Source: Candidatus Polarisedimenticola svalbardensis
Lineage (GTDB): Bacteria; Acidobacteriota; Polarisedimenticolia; Polarisedimenticolales; Polarisedimenticolaceae
Direction of reading: 5' to 3'
NCBI GenBank assembly: GCA_014764515.1
Contig: JACXWD010000004.1
Coordinates: forward strand, 79,537 to 113,051
Length of the DNA stretch: 33,515 bases
Of this stretch, positions 8,779 to 17,730 are shown piece by piece. The position numbers were made by a program, and so were the translations under genes. Position 1 is the stretch's first letter, and the number at the start of each line of letters is the position of its first letter. The notes under the pieces are model-generated. The model worked only from the letters and a program-made list of their open reading frames with translations. It had not been told where the DNA came from and ran no database searches.

Positions 8779-9662
8779 ACCGACGTGGAATGATCGCCTG
8801 CGCCGTCCTCCTGCTGGCTTGCCTGCCAGGCGCTCTCGCAGCGGAAGAGGACCGGCTGTTCGCCTTTGAAGTTGTCGTGGACAACGAGGACTCCTCGGCG
8901 GTACGGAAGCCGACCGGTGTGGCCGCCGGATCGGATACCGAACTGGCGGTGGTGGACGCCCACGACAACCGCCTGTTGATTTTCGGGTTCTCAGGCACCG
9001 AGTGGACTGTCCAACAGACCGTCAATCTTCCGGCTGTGCCCCTGGCCATCGCACACGACGGCACCCGCTACCTGGTCTCCCTGCGGGAAGGGATGGGGCT
9101 CATGGCGGTTGAAGGCACCCGCCACCAACTCCGGCCTGTCTCGCTGCCGGTGGGAGCGGTAGCCGGCGTCGTGGCTGGAATTCCCGGCGGCGGGTTCCTG
9201 GTTCATGATTCCGCCGGCCACCAGGTCCTGACCCTGACACAGGCCGGCAAGGTGGAAGGCGGCACTCCGGTCCAGCCGGGGACGGTGGGTATCGCCGCAA
9301 CCCGCAGCGGCGGCTTCTTCGTGTCCCTCCCGGCTTCAGGAGAGATCCTGAGTTACGACGCCACCGGCAAACAGACCGGCCGGTGGGCCGTGCCTGCGGT
9401 GGAACCGGTTCCTGCCTGGCCGGTCTCCATGGTCCAGATCGAAGGCGATCTGATCGCCCTGGATCGTCATGGCCATCGACTGGTCCAGTTCAACAGCAAG
9501 AACCAGTTCCAGGGCATCGGCGCCCGCCGTGGCTGGGAGCCGGGGTTGCTGCTGTTTCCCGTGGCCTTGACCGCGTTTCCCGACGGCCGCGTGGCTGTGG
9601 CCGACCAGATGAACGGCCGGATCCAGATCTACCGCCGCATCGAGGAAGAACCGGCGCAATGA
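8775..9662 (+). CDS. Secreted NHL-type beta-propeller, first of a pair
   Basis: 295 residues from ATG 8775 (ATGA overlap, GGGAGGAGAG upstream). The signal peptide ends GALA. The rest is a series of blades with the pattern GVAAGSDTELAVVDAHDNRLLIF, recurring as a hydrophobic strand, an Asp/Asn turn and a strand ending in Ile-Tyr or Val-Phe; the last blade reads FPDGRVAVADQMNGRIQIYRR when divided at its turns. There are no catalytic residues and no CXXCH. NHL propellers bind other macromolecules. In the omcS-companion cluster a propeller (OscD) affects filament morphology. This blade set is more degenerate than the next gene's, so this may be the divergent copy. Confidence 0.78.
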   Translation: MNRRGMIACAVLLLACLPGALAAEEDRLFAFEVVVDNEDSSAVRKPTGVAAGSDTELAVVDAHDNRLLIFGFSGTEWTVQQTVNLPAVPLAIAHDGTRYLVSLREGMGLMAVEGTRHQLRPVSLPVGAVAGVVAGIPGGGFLVHDSAGHQVLTLTQAGKVEGGTPVQPGTVGIAATRSGGFFVSLPASGEILSYDATGKQTGRWAVPAVEPVPAWPVSMVQIEGDLIALDRHGHRLVQFNSKNQFQGIGARRGWEPGLLLFPVALTAFPDGRVAVADQMNGRIQIYRRIEEEPAQ

Positions 9663-10630
9663 GACGGCTGTCGGCTATATCCGGGTCTGTTCTCCTGGCC
9701 GCCGCCATCCTGGCAGCCGGGGGAGCCGGTGCCGAAGATGTGGCGGCGCCGGCCTACCGGCAGCTTCTGAAACTACCGACCCAGGCGGACCAGATCGGCT
9801 TTCCGGGATCGGTAGTGGCCGACGTCAGAACCGGTGAGGTATTCATTCCGGACATCCGCAATCGCAGGATCACCATCTTCGACCAGCGCGGGATGTTTCT
9901 GTACCAGATCGCCGGAGGAGAGCAGTTTACCGGCCCCAGGGACCTGGCAGTGGATCCTGAAGGCTACATCCTCCTGGCGGCCCAGATCGATGAAGGGGTC
10001 GGCCTGGCCTGGCTTGACTTCGACGGCCTGTTCATCAGGCCGGTCACCCTGACCGGGGACGCACTCAAGGACCACGAACTCCCTGAACTGGTCTCGGTGG
10101 CGCTGTCTCCCGACGGGGAAAAAATCTACGCACTGGACCAGGCCAATTTCACCATGTGGATCACCGACCGCGACGGGCAGGTGGAAAGCTCGGTCCTGCT
10201 GATTCCGGACAGGGAGACCGAGAGCCCGGGCGACACCCTCCTGGGTCACGTAGACGTCTATGGAGACAAGGTTCTGGTCGCGGTCCCCTCCCTTGGATTG
10301 GTCTACGTCTATGACCTTGAAGGGGAACCGATCCGTCATATCGGCCGGAAAGGAACCGCGCCCTGCCGAACCGGGTTCCCCATGGCGGCCGCCCTGGACC
10401 GCAACGGCAATGTCATCATCATCGACCAGCAGCGCACCATCGGCATGATCTGGAGCCTGGAGAGCGGAAAGTGTCTGCAGGAGTTTTCCGGTATCGGCCG
10501 GTCCCCCGGCGCCATGTACCAGCCGAATGACCTTGCCCTGGACAGCCGCGGGAACGTATATGTAAGTCAGGGGTTCGAAGGCCGGGTGCAGGTCTACAAA
10601 GGGTTTGCACCTGCGGCTGAGGCGCCATGA
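9659..10630 (+). CDS. Secreted NHL-type beta-propeller, second of a pair (OscD-like)
   Basis: 323 residues from ATG 9659 in an ATGA overlap. The frame is open for 92 codons upstream, but only this start gives a signal peptide (ending GAGA, about residue 27). About six NHL blades are visible, for example GEVFIPDIRNRRITIFDQRG, GPRDLAVDPEGYILLAA and the closing NDLALDSRGNVYVSQG followed by GRVQVYKGF. The blades include Asp-x-Asn turns and terminal aromatic residues typical of the family. The gene lies directly before the OmcS homologue, overlapping it by 4 bases, so the two are made together. A role in assembly or capping of the cytochrome filament is inferred from the Geobacter OscD precedent. 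Confidence 0.8.
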   Translation: MRRLSAISGSVLLAAAILAAGGAGAEDVAAPAYRQLLKLPTQADQIGFPGSVVADVRTGEVFIPDIRNRRITIFDQRGMFLYQIAGGEQFTGPRDLAVDPEGYILLAAQIDEGVGLAWLDFDGLFIRPVTLTGDALKDHELPELVSVALSPDGEKIYALDQANFTMWITDRDGQVESSVLLIPDRETESPGDTLLGHVDVYGDKVLVAVPSLGLVYVYDLEGEPIRHIGRKGTAPCRTGFPMAAALDRNGNVIIIDQQRTIGMIWSLESGKCLQEFSGIGRSPGAMYQPNDLALDSRGNVYVSQGFEGRVQVYKGFAPAAEAP

Positions 10631-11661
10631 ATCGAACTGCGGCACTTATGTTGATCCTGCTGGCAGGCCTTCTGGCCTCCCCGGCAACCGCTTTCCATGA
10701 CGGCGGCGTCGGCGCCTGCAACGGCTGCCATGTCACCCACACCGTCGACGGCAGTCCGGTTATCAGCACCTTCCTCCTGATCGGCGAGAACTCCACCGAC
10801 ACCTGCCTGCGCTGCCACGGCATCACCGCAGGCAACAGCTGGGGCATGGACGTCCTGGCTCCCGGGCCACTCTACGGCGGCGGGCCGTTTATATTCCTGA
10901 CGGAAGACAACCTCAACGACGGACCGGGCAGCAGCCTGATCATTTCAGGCGACCATGCCGGCCACAATGTCGTTTCTCCCCTGATGGGGACCGGCACCGA
11001 CATCAACAACCCGACCGCTCCCGGTGGAACCTACCCTTCCAGTTACATGACATGCACTTCCTGCCATGACCCTCACGGACAGGGGAACCATTTCCGGTTC
11101 CTGTACGGTAGCGACTTTCCGTTAAGCCGGTCCGGCGGATACGAGTTCAACTACACGAGGCCCGCCATCGTGGCCGACGGTATCTCCATCTTCGGCCCCC
11201 CGGAATCGGACACCAACCACACCGCCTACCGCTCCGGTGCAGCCGCGTGGTGCGGCAACTGTCACAGCCGGATCCATCGCGGCAGCGATGCAACCTTCCG
11301 GCATATCGAGGATCGATCCCTGGGAAGCACCACCCGGGAGTACAACAGCTACCTGGGAACCGGAGATGATTCCGGGACAGGCGTCGATGCGTATTCGGTC
11401 CTGGTGCCTTACGAAGACCTGTCGTCTCCAGGGACCGGCAACACCGGCCCGGCCAACAATACGTCAAGAGTGATGTGCCTGTCCTGCCACCGGGCCCACG
11501 CTTCCTCGGCGCCCTATGCCGGCCGTTGGGACTTCAACATCCTGACCTGGGCCGACGAAGGCATGCTCTCCGGTTCCTATGCGATTCCCAACCCGTATCC
11601 TCTTGTCGGCCCGGCCCAGGCCCAGCTGTGCGAGAAGTGCCACGGAACCGGCGGCCCCTGA
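10627..11661 (+). CDS. omcS: Hexaheme OmcS-family cytochrome, predicted nanowire subunit
   Basis: 344 residues; the signal peptide ends ATA, so mature Phe1 is followed by His2. Mature CXXCH motifs start at 9, 38, 121, 187, 262 and 313, six in all as in OmcS. Compared from memory, blocks shared with G. sulfurreducens OmcS include the mature start FHxGGVxxCxGCHxxH, GHNxV, APGGTYP...CxSCHDPHG, WCxNCHxxIH, FRH/LRH, YNSY, LxPxE, CLSCHRAHAS and LCxKCH at the C-terminus. His16, which in OmcS filaments ligates heme 5 of the neighbouring subunit, is present at the same position. Ten His outside the motifs (2, 16, 88, 91, 128, 133, 176, 195, 204, 269) are enough for bis-His ligation of all hemes. The mature protein is 322 residues, shorter than the roughly 400 of OmcS, mostly through loss of loops. 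Nearby genes encode the expected assembly factors. Filament formation is predicted, not shown. Confidence 0.88.
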   Translation: MNRTAALMLILLAGLLASPATAFHDGGVGACNGCHVTHTVDGSPVISTFLLIGENSTDTCLRCHGITAGNSWGMDVLAPGPLYGGGPFIFLTEDNLNDGPGSSLIISGDHAGHNVVSPLMGTGTDINNPTAPGGTYPSSYMTCTSCHDPHGQGNHFRFLYGSDFPLSRSGGYEFNYTRPAIVADGISIFGPPESDTNHTAYRSGAAAWCGNCHSRIHRGSDATFRHIEDRSLGSTTREYNSYLGTGDDSGTGVDAYSVLVPYEDLSSPGTGNTGPANNTSRVMCLSCHRAHASSAPYAGRWDFNILTWADEGMLSGSYAIPNPYPLVGPAQAQLCEKCHGTGGP

Positions 11662-11710
11662 CCCTCGCGCTATGCTATCTTTTTGATTTCCACCGGGACG
11701 GGGTATTTCC

Positions 11711-13054
11711 GTGGCGCCTGATACCTTTCCAGTCGCAAGCAGATGGATGTTCCCCCGGGGCGTAACTGTCTGGCATTTCATCCTCATACCGCCCGTCGTC
11801 ATGGGCGGCGTCATCATCCTGTTTCGCTGGATCTCACGCTCGCTTCTGGATCCGGCCACCATCTCCGAAAACGGACTCTACGCCGTAGCCAGGATCGTGA
11901 CCATCAGCCTGGTGATGTCCCTGGTGATCGCCTGGCTGGCGTTTCGCCACCGTCGGGAATACGAGGCTCAGATCGCCGCCCAGAACGAGGATCTGGTGGC
12001 GACCCGGGACTTCCTGTCCAACGTCATCGAAACCTCCGGCGAAGTCATCATCACCCTGGACTCGGACGGCCACATCACCTCGTGGAACCGGACCGCCCAG
12101 CAGATCTACGGCTGGACCCAGGAGGAAATGCTCGGCGAGACCTGCGATCGTCTGTTCGCCGCTCCGGATGATCACGGCAACAAGTTCCGAATGCACTTGG
12201 ACACACTACAGGCCGGCGGCATGGTGCGTCATGAGGAGACCACGCACCGACGCAGGGACGGGTCCATCATCACCGTGCACGTGACCCTGTCCCCGCTGTT
12301 CGACGTTTCCGGACGATACGTCGGCGCGACCTCGCTCATCCACGACGTCACCAAGCTCAATGAGTTGCAGTCCCGCCTGGTGGAGCAGGAGCGCATGGCC
12401 GCCCTGGGGCAAATGGCGGCAGCGGTGGCTCATGAGATCAAGAACCCCCTGGCAGGGATCCGAGGCGGATGCGAGATCCTGCTCAAGGGAGCAAACGAGG
12501 TCGACCCCCGCACCGAGCTGGGGGAAGAAATGCTGTACCAGGTGGACCGGCTGAGTCGCTCCGTCCATGATCTGCTGGTGTTCGCAACGCCCAAGACAAT
12601 CAAACCGGTCCCGGCCCAGATCCATCTGATCGTGGACCGGGTGCTGAAAATGATCGCCGAAGATCCCAAAAACAAGGGGATCCAGGTGGACAGGCGGTAT
12701 GATTCGGAATTGGGCCACGTGCAGGTGGACCCTGAACTGATGGAACAGGTGTTTTTCAACGTGTTGCTGAACTCCTGCCAGGCGATGGATCTCAACGGAG
12801 CGATCACGATCACCACCGGCAAGGCGGGAAATCATGTCAGCGTGTCGGTACGGGATACCGGCGCCGGCATACCGGACGATGTCATTGCAAGAATATTCGA
12901 ACCGTTCTTCACCACACGAGCGAAAGGGACCGGCCTCGGCCTGGCGATCGTGAACAAGATCATCCACGATCATGGCGGCACTATCCGCGCCGTGCCGCCG
13001 GCCGACGGGGGGTCCGGCACGGAAGTGGTGATCCAGCTTCCGGCGGAGGCGTAA
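11711..13054 (+). CDS. Membrane PAS histidine kinase (NtrB-type)
   Basis: 447 residues. I use GTG 11711, which has a G-rich ribosome site (ACGGGG) about 8 bases upstream; ATG 11747 is the alternative. Two membrane helices (about 20-40 and 58-78) are separated by a short loop, so there is no sizeable periplasmic sensor. A PAS domain follows (about 100-215: [15 protein letters not shown]...YGWT). The HisKA H-box has His241 in [12 protein letters not shown]. The ATPase domain shows N-box Asn354, DTGAGIP at 382, FEPFFTT at 396 and GTGLGLA at 406. It would phosphorylate the response regulator encoded 2 bases downstream. It is 49 bases after the OmcS homologue with no clear terminator between, so it may share the operon transcript. 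PAS plus a membrane anchor suggests sensing of redox or of the quinone/membrane state. Confidence 0.9.
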   Translation: MAPDTFPVASRWMFPRGVTVWHFILIPPVVMGGVIILFRWISRSLLDPATISENGLYAVARIVTISLVMSLVIAWLAFRHRREYEAQIAAQNEDLVATRDFLSNVIETSGEVIITLDSDGHITSWNRTAQQIYGWTQEEMLGETCDRLFAAPDDHGNKFRMHLDTLQAGGMVRHEETTHRRRDGSIITVHVTLSPLFDVSGRYVGATSLIHDVTKLNELQSRLVEQERMAALGQMAAAVAHEIKNPLAGIRGGCEILLKGANEVDPRTELGEEMLYQVDRLSRSVHDLLVFATPKTIKPVPAQIHLIVDRVLKMIAEDPKNKGIQVDRRYDSELGHVQVDPELMEQVFFNVLLNSCQAMDLNGAITITTGKAGNHVSVSVRDTGAGIPDDVIARIFEPFFTTRAKGTGLGLAIVNKIIHDHGGTIRAVPPADGGSGTEVVIQLPAEA

Positions 13055-13056
13055 CC

Positions 13057-14463
13057 ATGGCCAACGGCGAAAAGATCCTCATCGTCGAAGATGAAAAACT
13101 GATCCGGATGACGATCCGGGAGCTGCTGGAAAAAGAAGGGTACCGGGTCGGAGAGGCGGCCAACGGCGCCGAGGCGATGGAGTGCCTCCACAGCCAGGAG
13201 CCGGACCTGCTGCTCCTGGATTACCGCCTTCCGGACACCAACGGTCTCGAGATCCTCAAGGAATCACGGCGGTTGCATCCGGAAACCGGCGCCATCCTGA
13301 TGACCGCCTACTCCAGCATCGATTCCGCCGTAAAGGCGATCAAGCTGGGAGCCTACGATTACCTCAACAAACCGGTAAAGCATGACGACCTCCTGGCAAC
13401 CATCGCCAAGGCTCTGCAGACCACCCAGCTCCAACGCGAAGTGGCCCGGTTGAGAGGAGAGCAGAAGCGGGACTACGGCATCACCAACATCGTCGGCCGG
13501 TCCAGGCCTATGCTTGAGGTGTTCAACCTGATCCGCAAGGTCGCCGACTCCTCCGCCAGCACCGTTCTGCTCCAGGGCAAGTCGGGCACCGGCAAGGACC
13601 TGGTGGCCAAGGCGATCCATTTCTCGTCCGACCGGGCGGACAAACCGTTCATGAACATCACCTGCTCGGCAATCTCCGAAACCCTGATGGAGTCCGAGCT
13701 GTTCGGCCACGAGAAAGGGGCGTTCACCGACGCCCGCCAGCAGAAAAAAGGACTTCTGGAACTGGCCAAGGACGGCACGGTGTTCCTGGACGAGATCGGC
13801 GAAATGGGTCTGGCGTTGCAGGCCAAGCTGCTCCGCTTTCTGGAAGAGAAGACCTTCATGCGCGTCGGGGGCTCCCGGGATATCCAGGTGGATGTTCGGG
13901 TCATTGCCGCCACCAACCGGAATCTTCAGGAAGCGGTCGCCTCCGGGGAGTTCCGGGAGGATCTCTATTTCCGGCTCAAGGTCATCCCGATCCACCTTCC
14001 GGCGCTCAAGAACCGCAAGGACGACATCCCGGAACTGGTGGCTTATTTCATCAACCGGTACAACAAGGAATTCAGGAAGAACTGCCAGGGGATCAGCGAC
14101 GAGATGCTGAACTGCCTGATGAACTACGACTGGCCGGGCAATGTCCGCGAGCTCAAGAACATCATGGAACGAGCCATGATCCTTGAAACCAAGGACAAGC
14201 TGGACCTGGACGACCTGCCGGAAGAAATCGTGCAATACGACGGCGACCGCAGCGAAGGAAAGCCTTTAGGGGGAACGGGGCAGGCATCGGGCAGCACCGG
14301 CATCGTCCTCCCGGAAGGGGGCGTTTCACTCAAGGACGCCGAGTTCGAACTGGTCCGCCAGGCCCTGGACGCCACTGCCGGGAATCAGAGCAAAGCGGCC
14401 CGGCTGCTGAGGATCAGCCGGGACGCCCTGCGCTACAAAATGAAGAAGTTCGGCCTGAACTGA
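13057..14463 (+). CDS. NtrC-family sigma54-dependent response regulator
   Basis: 468 residues, ATG 13057, 2 bases after the kinase stop. The receiver domain (1-120) has phospho-acceptor Asp55 in [10 protein letters not shown], Thr83 and Lys105. The AAA+ domain (about 144-380) has Walker A GKSGTGKD (174-181), Walker B FLDEIGEM with Asp245/Glu246, and the sigma54-contacting loop reading GAFTDA (221-226) instead of the usual GAFTGA. A Fis-type helix-turn-helix closes the protein (about 427-465, [20 protein letters not shown]). It is the cognate partner of the kinase just upstream. The cytochrome operon is the most likely target, by position and by a weak sigma54-like element at 94-109. The gene ends 2 bases from the convergent peptidase gene. 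Confidence 0.93.
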   Translation: MANGEKILIVEDEKLIRMTIRELLEKEGYRVGEAANGAEAMECLHSQEPDLLLLDYRLPDTNGLEILKESRRLHPETGAILMTAYSSIDSAVKAIKLGAYDYLNKPVKHDDLLATIAKALQTTQLQREVARLRGEQKRDYGITNIVGRSRPMLEVFNLIRKVADSSASTVLLQGKSGTGKDLVAKAIHFSSDRADKPFMNITCSAISETLMESELFGHEKGAFTDARQQKKGLLELAKDGTVFLDEIGEMGLALQAKLLRFLEEKTFMRVGGSRDIQVDVRVIAATNRNLQEAVASGEFREDLYFRLKVIPIHLPALKNRKDDIPELVAYFINRYNKEFRKNCQGISDEMLNCLMNYDWPGNVRELKNIMERAMILETKDKLDLDDLPEEIVQYDGDRSEGKPLGGTGQASGSTGIVLPEGGVSLKDAEFELVRQALDATAGNQSKAARLLRISRDALRYKMKKFGLN

Positions 14464-14465
14464 AG

Positions 14466-17183
14466 CTACATCAGTTCGTCAACGGAATAGATCACAGGCT
14501 CGGGGAACCCGGCCTCCTTCAACTGGGAAACCACCGCCTCCCGGTCCCCTACCAGGATCACCAGAAGACGACTCCAGTCATAGAACCCGGAACGTGCTTC
14601 CCGGTTGGCACGGTCCAGATCGACTTTCGCCAACGATTCGAGGTACACCGCACTGTCGTCCATCGGCCTGCCGTCGGCTGCCAGGCCGGAGAACAGGGCC
14701 AGAAGCGATCCGGTTGTTCCGGCGCTGTCCACTACATCCTGACGGGCGGTTTTCACCGCCTTGGTCAACTCGTCGGCGGAGATGTCACCGCCGGCCAGCC
14801 TGTTGAACTCGTTGCGATATTCGGTCAGGGCCGGACCGGTGACGGCAGTCTGCACCCGTGAAGCGGAGAACAGCATGTACTGTTCCTTTTCCTGCAGGAA
14901 CCGGCTGAATGCGCCATAGGTATAGCCGTGTTTTTCCCTCAGATTCTGATTCAGGCGACTTGTGAAGCTTCCGCCGAACAGGATGTTGAGGCTCTCCCGG
15001 ACTCCCCGGCCAACCGGGTCGTCCGACGACAACGGCGGTACCGGCCGCAGGATGTAAACCACGGTCTGGGGTGCATCCGGCCGGTCCAGCAGAACGATGC
15101 GGCCGGGAGCCGGGTCCACCAGGGGGGGCAGGCCGTCAGGCCGGTCCCCTTTCGGCGCCCGCCACTTGCCGAACCTTTTTTCCAGGCTCTTTTTCAGCGC
15201 TTCCGTAGCGAAATCACCGACTACCAGCAGCTGTCCGTCCCTGGGGTTCAGGAGAGTGGGCAAGGTCTCTTTCACGTCGGTCACGGTCAGGGAACCGACG
15301 GTGGCGGCATACCCTGCCGTGGGCCGGCCACGGGGATCGTCACTGCCGAACAGGATCTTCCGGGACGCCAGACCGGCCAGGGTAACCGGATCGTCTGCAC
15401 GGGCCTTAATCCCGGCCAGCTGCAGTTGCTTTTCCCGGTCGAAATCGGCCTGCTCCAGGTTGGGCCGCAGCACGGCGTCGGCGAACAGGTCCAGGGTTTC
15501 CTCCATCCTTGAACCGATACCGTTGACCGAAACCGACACGGTTGCGCCGGACGAAGTCGCGTTGATTTGCGCTCCCAGAAGCGCCACCGCATCTGCGAAT
15601 TCGCCTGCGTTGCGGCCGGCCGCTCCTGCGGTAAGGAGCGTCCCGGTCAGAGCCGACAACCCGGCTTTCTCCGCCGGGATTACATACTCTCCTCCGTCCG
15701 AGAGCAGCTCCGCCGCGAACAGACCGGAGCCTGGACGGGACAGGGCGTGAACCGTCAGCCCGTTGCTCAACCGGAACGTTTCCGGCCGGGGCGGCGTGAA
15801 CCCGCCGGCGGCAAACAGCGCCGGACGGTTGTCCAGATCGGCGCCGGCCACGGTGGCGTCCCGGGGGAGGATCCTGAGATCGACCCGTCCATCGCCGAAC
15901 ACCTTGCCGGCCCAGGAACGGATACCGGCAGGCGAGGCGGTCAGGTAGCGGTCAAGATCCCACTGGAACCCGTCGGCCACTCCCAGGTAGTGGCGGTAGC
16001 GATTGATGCTGTCAGCCTTGCCGGACAGGCTCTCCATGCGCTGGAGGAACGCCGACTCGGTGGCTGCCGTTACTCTTTTCAGTTCGATGTCCGAAGGCCC
16101 CTGCTCCTTGAGATCCTCGATCACAGCAAGAGTTTCCGCCTTGATCCGCTGGAGATCGGCGCCGGGCACAGCGGTGACCTCCACGTGGAACTGGGAGCCG
16201 AGTTCCTTGGAGTATTGGTAGGAGGTGACATCCTGGGCCAGTCGCAGGTCGACCACCAGTTTCTTGTACAGACGGCTGGATTCGCCGCCGGCCAGGATTT
16301 CGGCGATCAGGTCCATCTCGGCGTCGCCGTCCCTGAAGCTGGCAGGCGAATGCCACACCAGGTACAGCCTTGGGTACTGGACGTTATCCACGGCCACCCG
16401 CCGGACTTCACGCTCGAGGGAAACGGCCGGCACCTGGATCGGAGAAGGGATCGGCCGCGCCGGTACGGCGCCGAAGGACGAGGCTATGACCTGCTTGACC
16501 TGATCCGGATCGAAGTCGCCGGCCACCACCAGGGAGGCATTGCCTGGAACGTAGTGCGTATTGAAGAAATTCTTGACGTCATCCAGGGTGGCCGCTTCCA
16601 GGTCCTCATGGCTTCCGATGACCGTGTGCCAATACGGATGCCCTTTCGGGTACAGCGCCGGCGCCAGTATCTCCTCGGCAATGCCGTACGGCGTATTCTC
16701 CACGCCCTGGCGCCGTTCGTTGCGAACCACGTTGCGCTGCAGGTCCAGCTTCTCCACGGTCATGGCGTCGGCCAGGTCGGCCAGCCGGTCCGCATCCAGC
16801 CACAGCAGGGTCGGCAACAGTTCCGGCGGACCCCAGCTGTAGTAGTTGGTCCGATCGGTGCTGGTGGAGGCGTTGTTGGCGCCGCCGCCGGTTTCCATGA
16901 GTACGTCGAACTGATTGTCCGGGACCCGATGGGTCCCCATGAACATGAGGTGCTCGAACATGTGGGCGAAACCGGACCGGCCCTGGTCTTCGTCCTTGGA
17001 TCCGACTGCAAACCATGTATTGATGGTTACACGGGGCAGACTGTGATCTTCGTACAAGGTCACGGTCAGGCCGTTGGGGAGTGTGTAGGTTTCCACCTGG
17101 ACCTCGATGGCTGATGGGAAGGACAAGGACGCGGCCAGCACGATGGCGGCCGCCAGTGCCTGAAAGACTCGATGATATTTCAT
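14466..17183 (-). CDS. Double-domain M16 zinc metallopeptidase, periplasmic
   Basis: 905 residues on the minus strand. ATG at 17183 has GGAGGAG upstream, and a signal peptide ends about PSA (residue 25). The N-terminal half carries the inverted zinc motif HXXEH (His74, Glu77, His78 in AHMFEHLMF) and the third ligand near Glu156 in VRNERRQG, with the family hallmarks LPNGLTVTLYEDHSLP and GSKDEDQGRSGFAH. The C-terminal half, from about 450, repeats the fold without the zinc motif, as usual in two-domain M16B/PqqL-like proteins. It degrades or trims peptides in the periplasm. It is the second gene of an operon with the thioredoxin, 34 bases downstream of it. No link to the cytochrome operon is shown. 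Confidence 0.93.
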   Translation of the reverse strand: MKYHRVFQALAAAIVLAASLSFPSAIEVQVETYTLPNGLTVTLYEDHSLPRVTINTWFAVGSKDEDQGRSGFAHMFEHLMFMGTHRVPDNQFDVLMETGGGANNASTSTDRTNYYSWGPPELLPTLLWLDADRLADLADAMTVEKLDLQRNVVRNERRQGVENTPYGIAEEILAPALYPKGHPYWHTVIGSHEDLEAATLDDVKNFFNTHYVPGNASLVVAGDFDPDQVKQVIASSFGAVPARPIPSPIQVPAVSLEREVRRVAVDNVQYPRLYLVWHSPASFRDGDAEMDLIAEILAGGESSRLYKKLVVDLRLAQDVTSYQYSKELGSQFHVEVTAVPGADLQRIKAETLAVIEDLKEQGPSDIELKRVTAATESAFLQRMESLSGKADSINRYRHYLGVADGFQWDLDRYLTASPAGIRSWAGKVFGDGRVDLRILPRDATVAGADLDNRPALFAAGGFTPPRPETFRLSNGLTVHALSRPGSGLFAAELLSDGGEYVIPAEKAGLSALTGTLLTAGAAGRNAGEFADAVALLGAQINATSSGATVSVSVNGIGSRMEETLDLFADAVLRPNLEQADFDREKQLQLAGIKARADDPVTLAGLASRKILFGSDDPRGRPTAGYAATVGSLTVTDVKETLPTLLNPRDGQLLVVGDFATEALKKSLEKRFGKWRAPKGDRPDGLPPLVDPAPGRIVLLDRPDAPQTVVYILRPVPPLSSDDPVGRGVRESLNILFGGSFTSRLNQNLREKHGYTYGAFSRFLQEKEQYMLFSASRVQTAVTGPALTEYRNEFNRLAGGDISADELTKAVKTARQDVVDSAGTTGSLLALFSGLAADGRPMDDSAVYLESLAKVDLDRANREARSGFYDWSRLLVILVGDREAVVSQLKEAGFPEPVIYSVDELM

Positions 17184-17217
17184 GGATGGGACTCCTCCGT
17201 GGGGAGCCCATTGTATG

Positions 17218-17730
17218 TCATTTTTCGGAGGTTTCTCCGGCCTGGCCCATCATGTAGTTCATGAACAGTTCCACATCTTTCAGGGCCCCTGGAACCGCCG
17301 CCTTTACGACCCCTTCCGAATCGATGAAAAACAGCGACGGCAGGATTCGCGTCCCGTAGCGCTCCCCGACCTTGTCGGTTGGGTCCATGAGAATGATCCC
17401 CGGCACTTCCACCTGTTCGGCAAAGGCCCGGACCGTGGCGGCGTCTTCCGCCGTGTTCACCATGATGAAGTGCACCTGGCCTTCATACTGTTCATGGAGC
17501 CGGGTCATTTTCGGGAACTGGCGGCGGCAGGGGCCGCACCAGGTCGCCCAGAACTCCAGAACCACCGGCTTGCCCCGGAATTCGGACAGGCTTACCGGTT
17601 TGCCTTCCAGGGTATTCAGGGTGAAATCCGGCGCCCGGGTGCCTTCTTCCTGAAGGCCGGCCGCCGTAAACGGCGCCAGGAACAGCAGGATAAGCGTTGT
17701 GACCCACAGCGCCCGCCTCAAATACTTCAT
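17218..17730 (-). CDS. TlpA/ResA-like periplasmic thioredoxin
   Basis: 170 residues on the minus strand; the start is preceded by GGTGGAG. The N-terminal hydrophobic segment (about 8-24) is a signal peptide or anchor. The fold is AhpC/TSA-Redoxin: APDFTLNTLEGKPVSLSEF, then FWATWCGPC with Cys65 and Cys68, and the cis-proline at Pro131 (ILPSLFFID). TlpA/ResA/CcmG proteins reduce disulfides, often those of apocytochrome CXXCH motifs before heme ligation. Beside an operon carrying 48 CXXCH motifs that role is attractive but not demonstrated. A PlcA-like general reductase role is equally possible. It heads the operon with the M16 peptidase. Confidence 0.9.
   Translation of the reverse strand: MKYLRRALWVTTLILLFLAPFTAAGLQEEGTRAPDFTLNTLEGKPVSLSEFRGKPVVLEFWATWCGPCRRQFPKMTRLHEQYEGQVHFIMVNTAEDAATVRAFAEQVEVPGIILMDPTDKVGERYGTRILPSLFFIDSEGVVKAAVPGALKDVELFMNYMMGQAGETSEK

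Noticed and set aside
10627-11661. OmcE or OmcZ family assignment for the small cytochrome
   Set aside because: Those have four and eight hemes; here there are six, with OmcS-type flanking blocks.
11662-11710. Terminator between the OmcS homologue and the kinase
   Set aside because: A short T run (CTATCTTTTT) is present but no stable stem precedes it.
15567-17114. Long open frame on the plus strand, 515 codons, antisense to the M16 peptidase
   Set aside because: It is a by-product of GC-rich codon use: no ribosome site, no recognisable motif, and the opposite strand has an intact, motif-complete peptidase. The same applies to the long antisense frames at 4462-5823, 21338-22999, 26317-27831 and 31299-32618.
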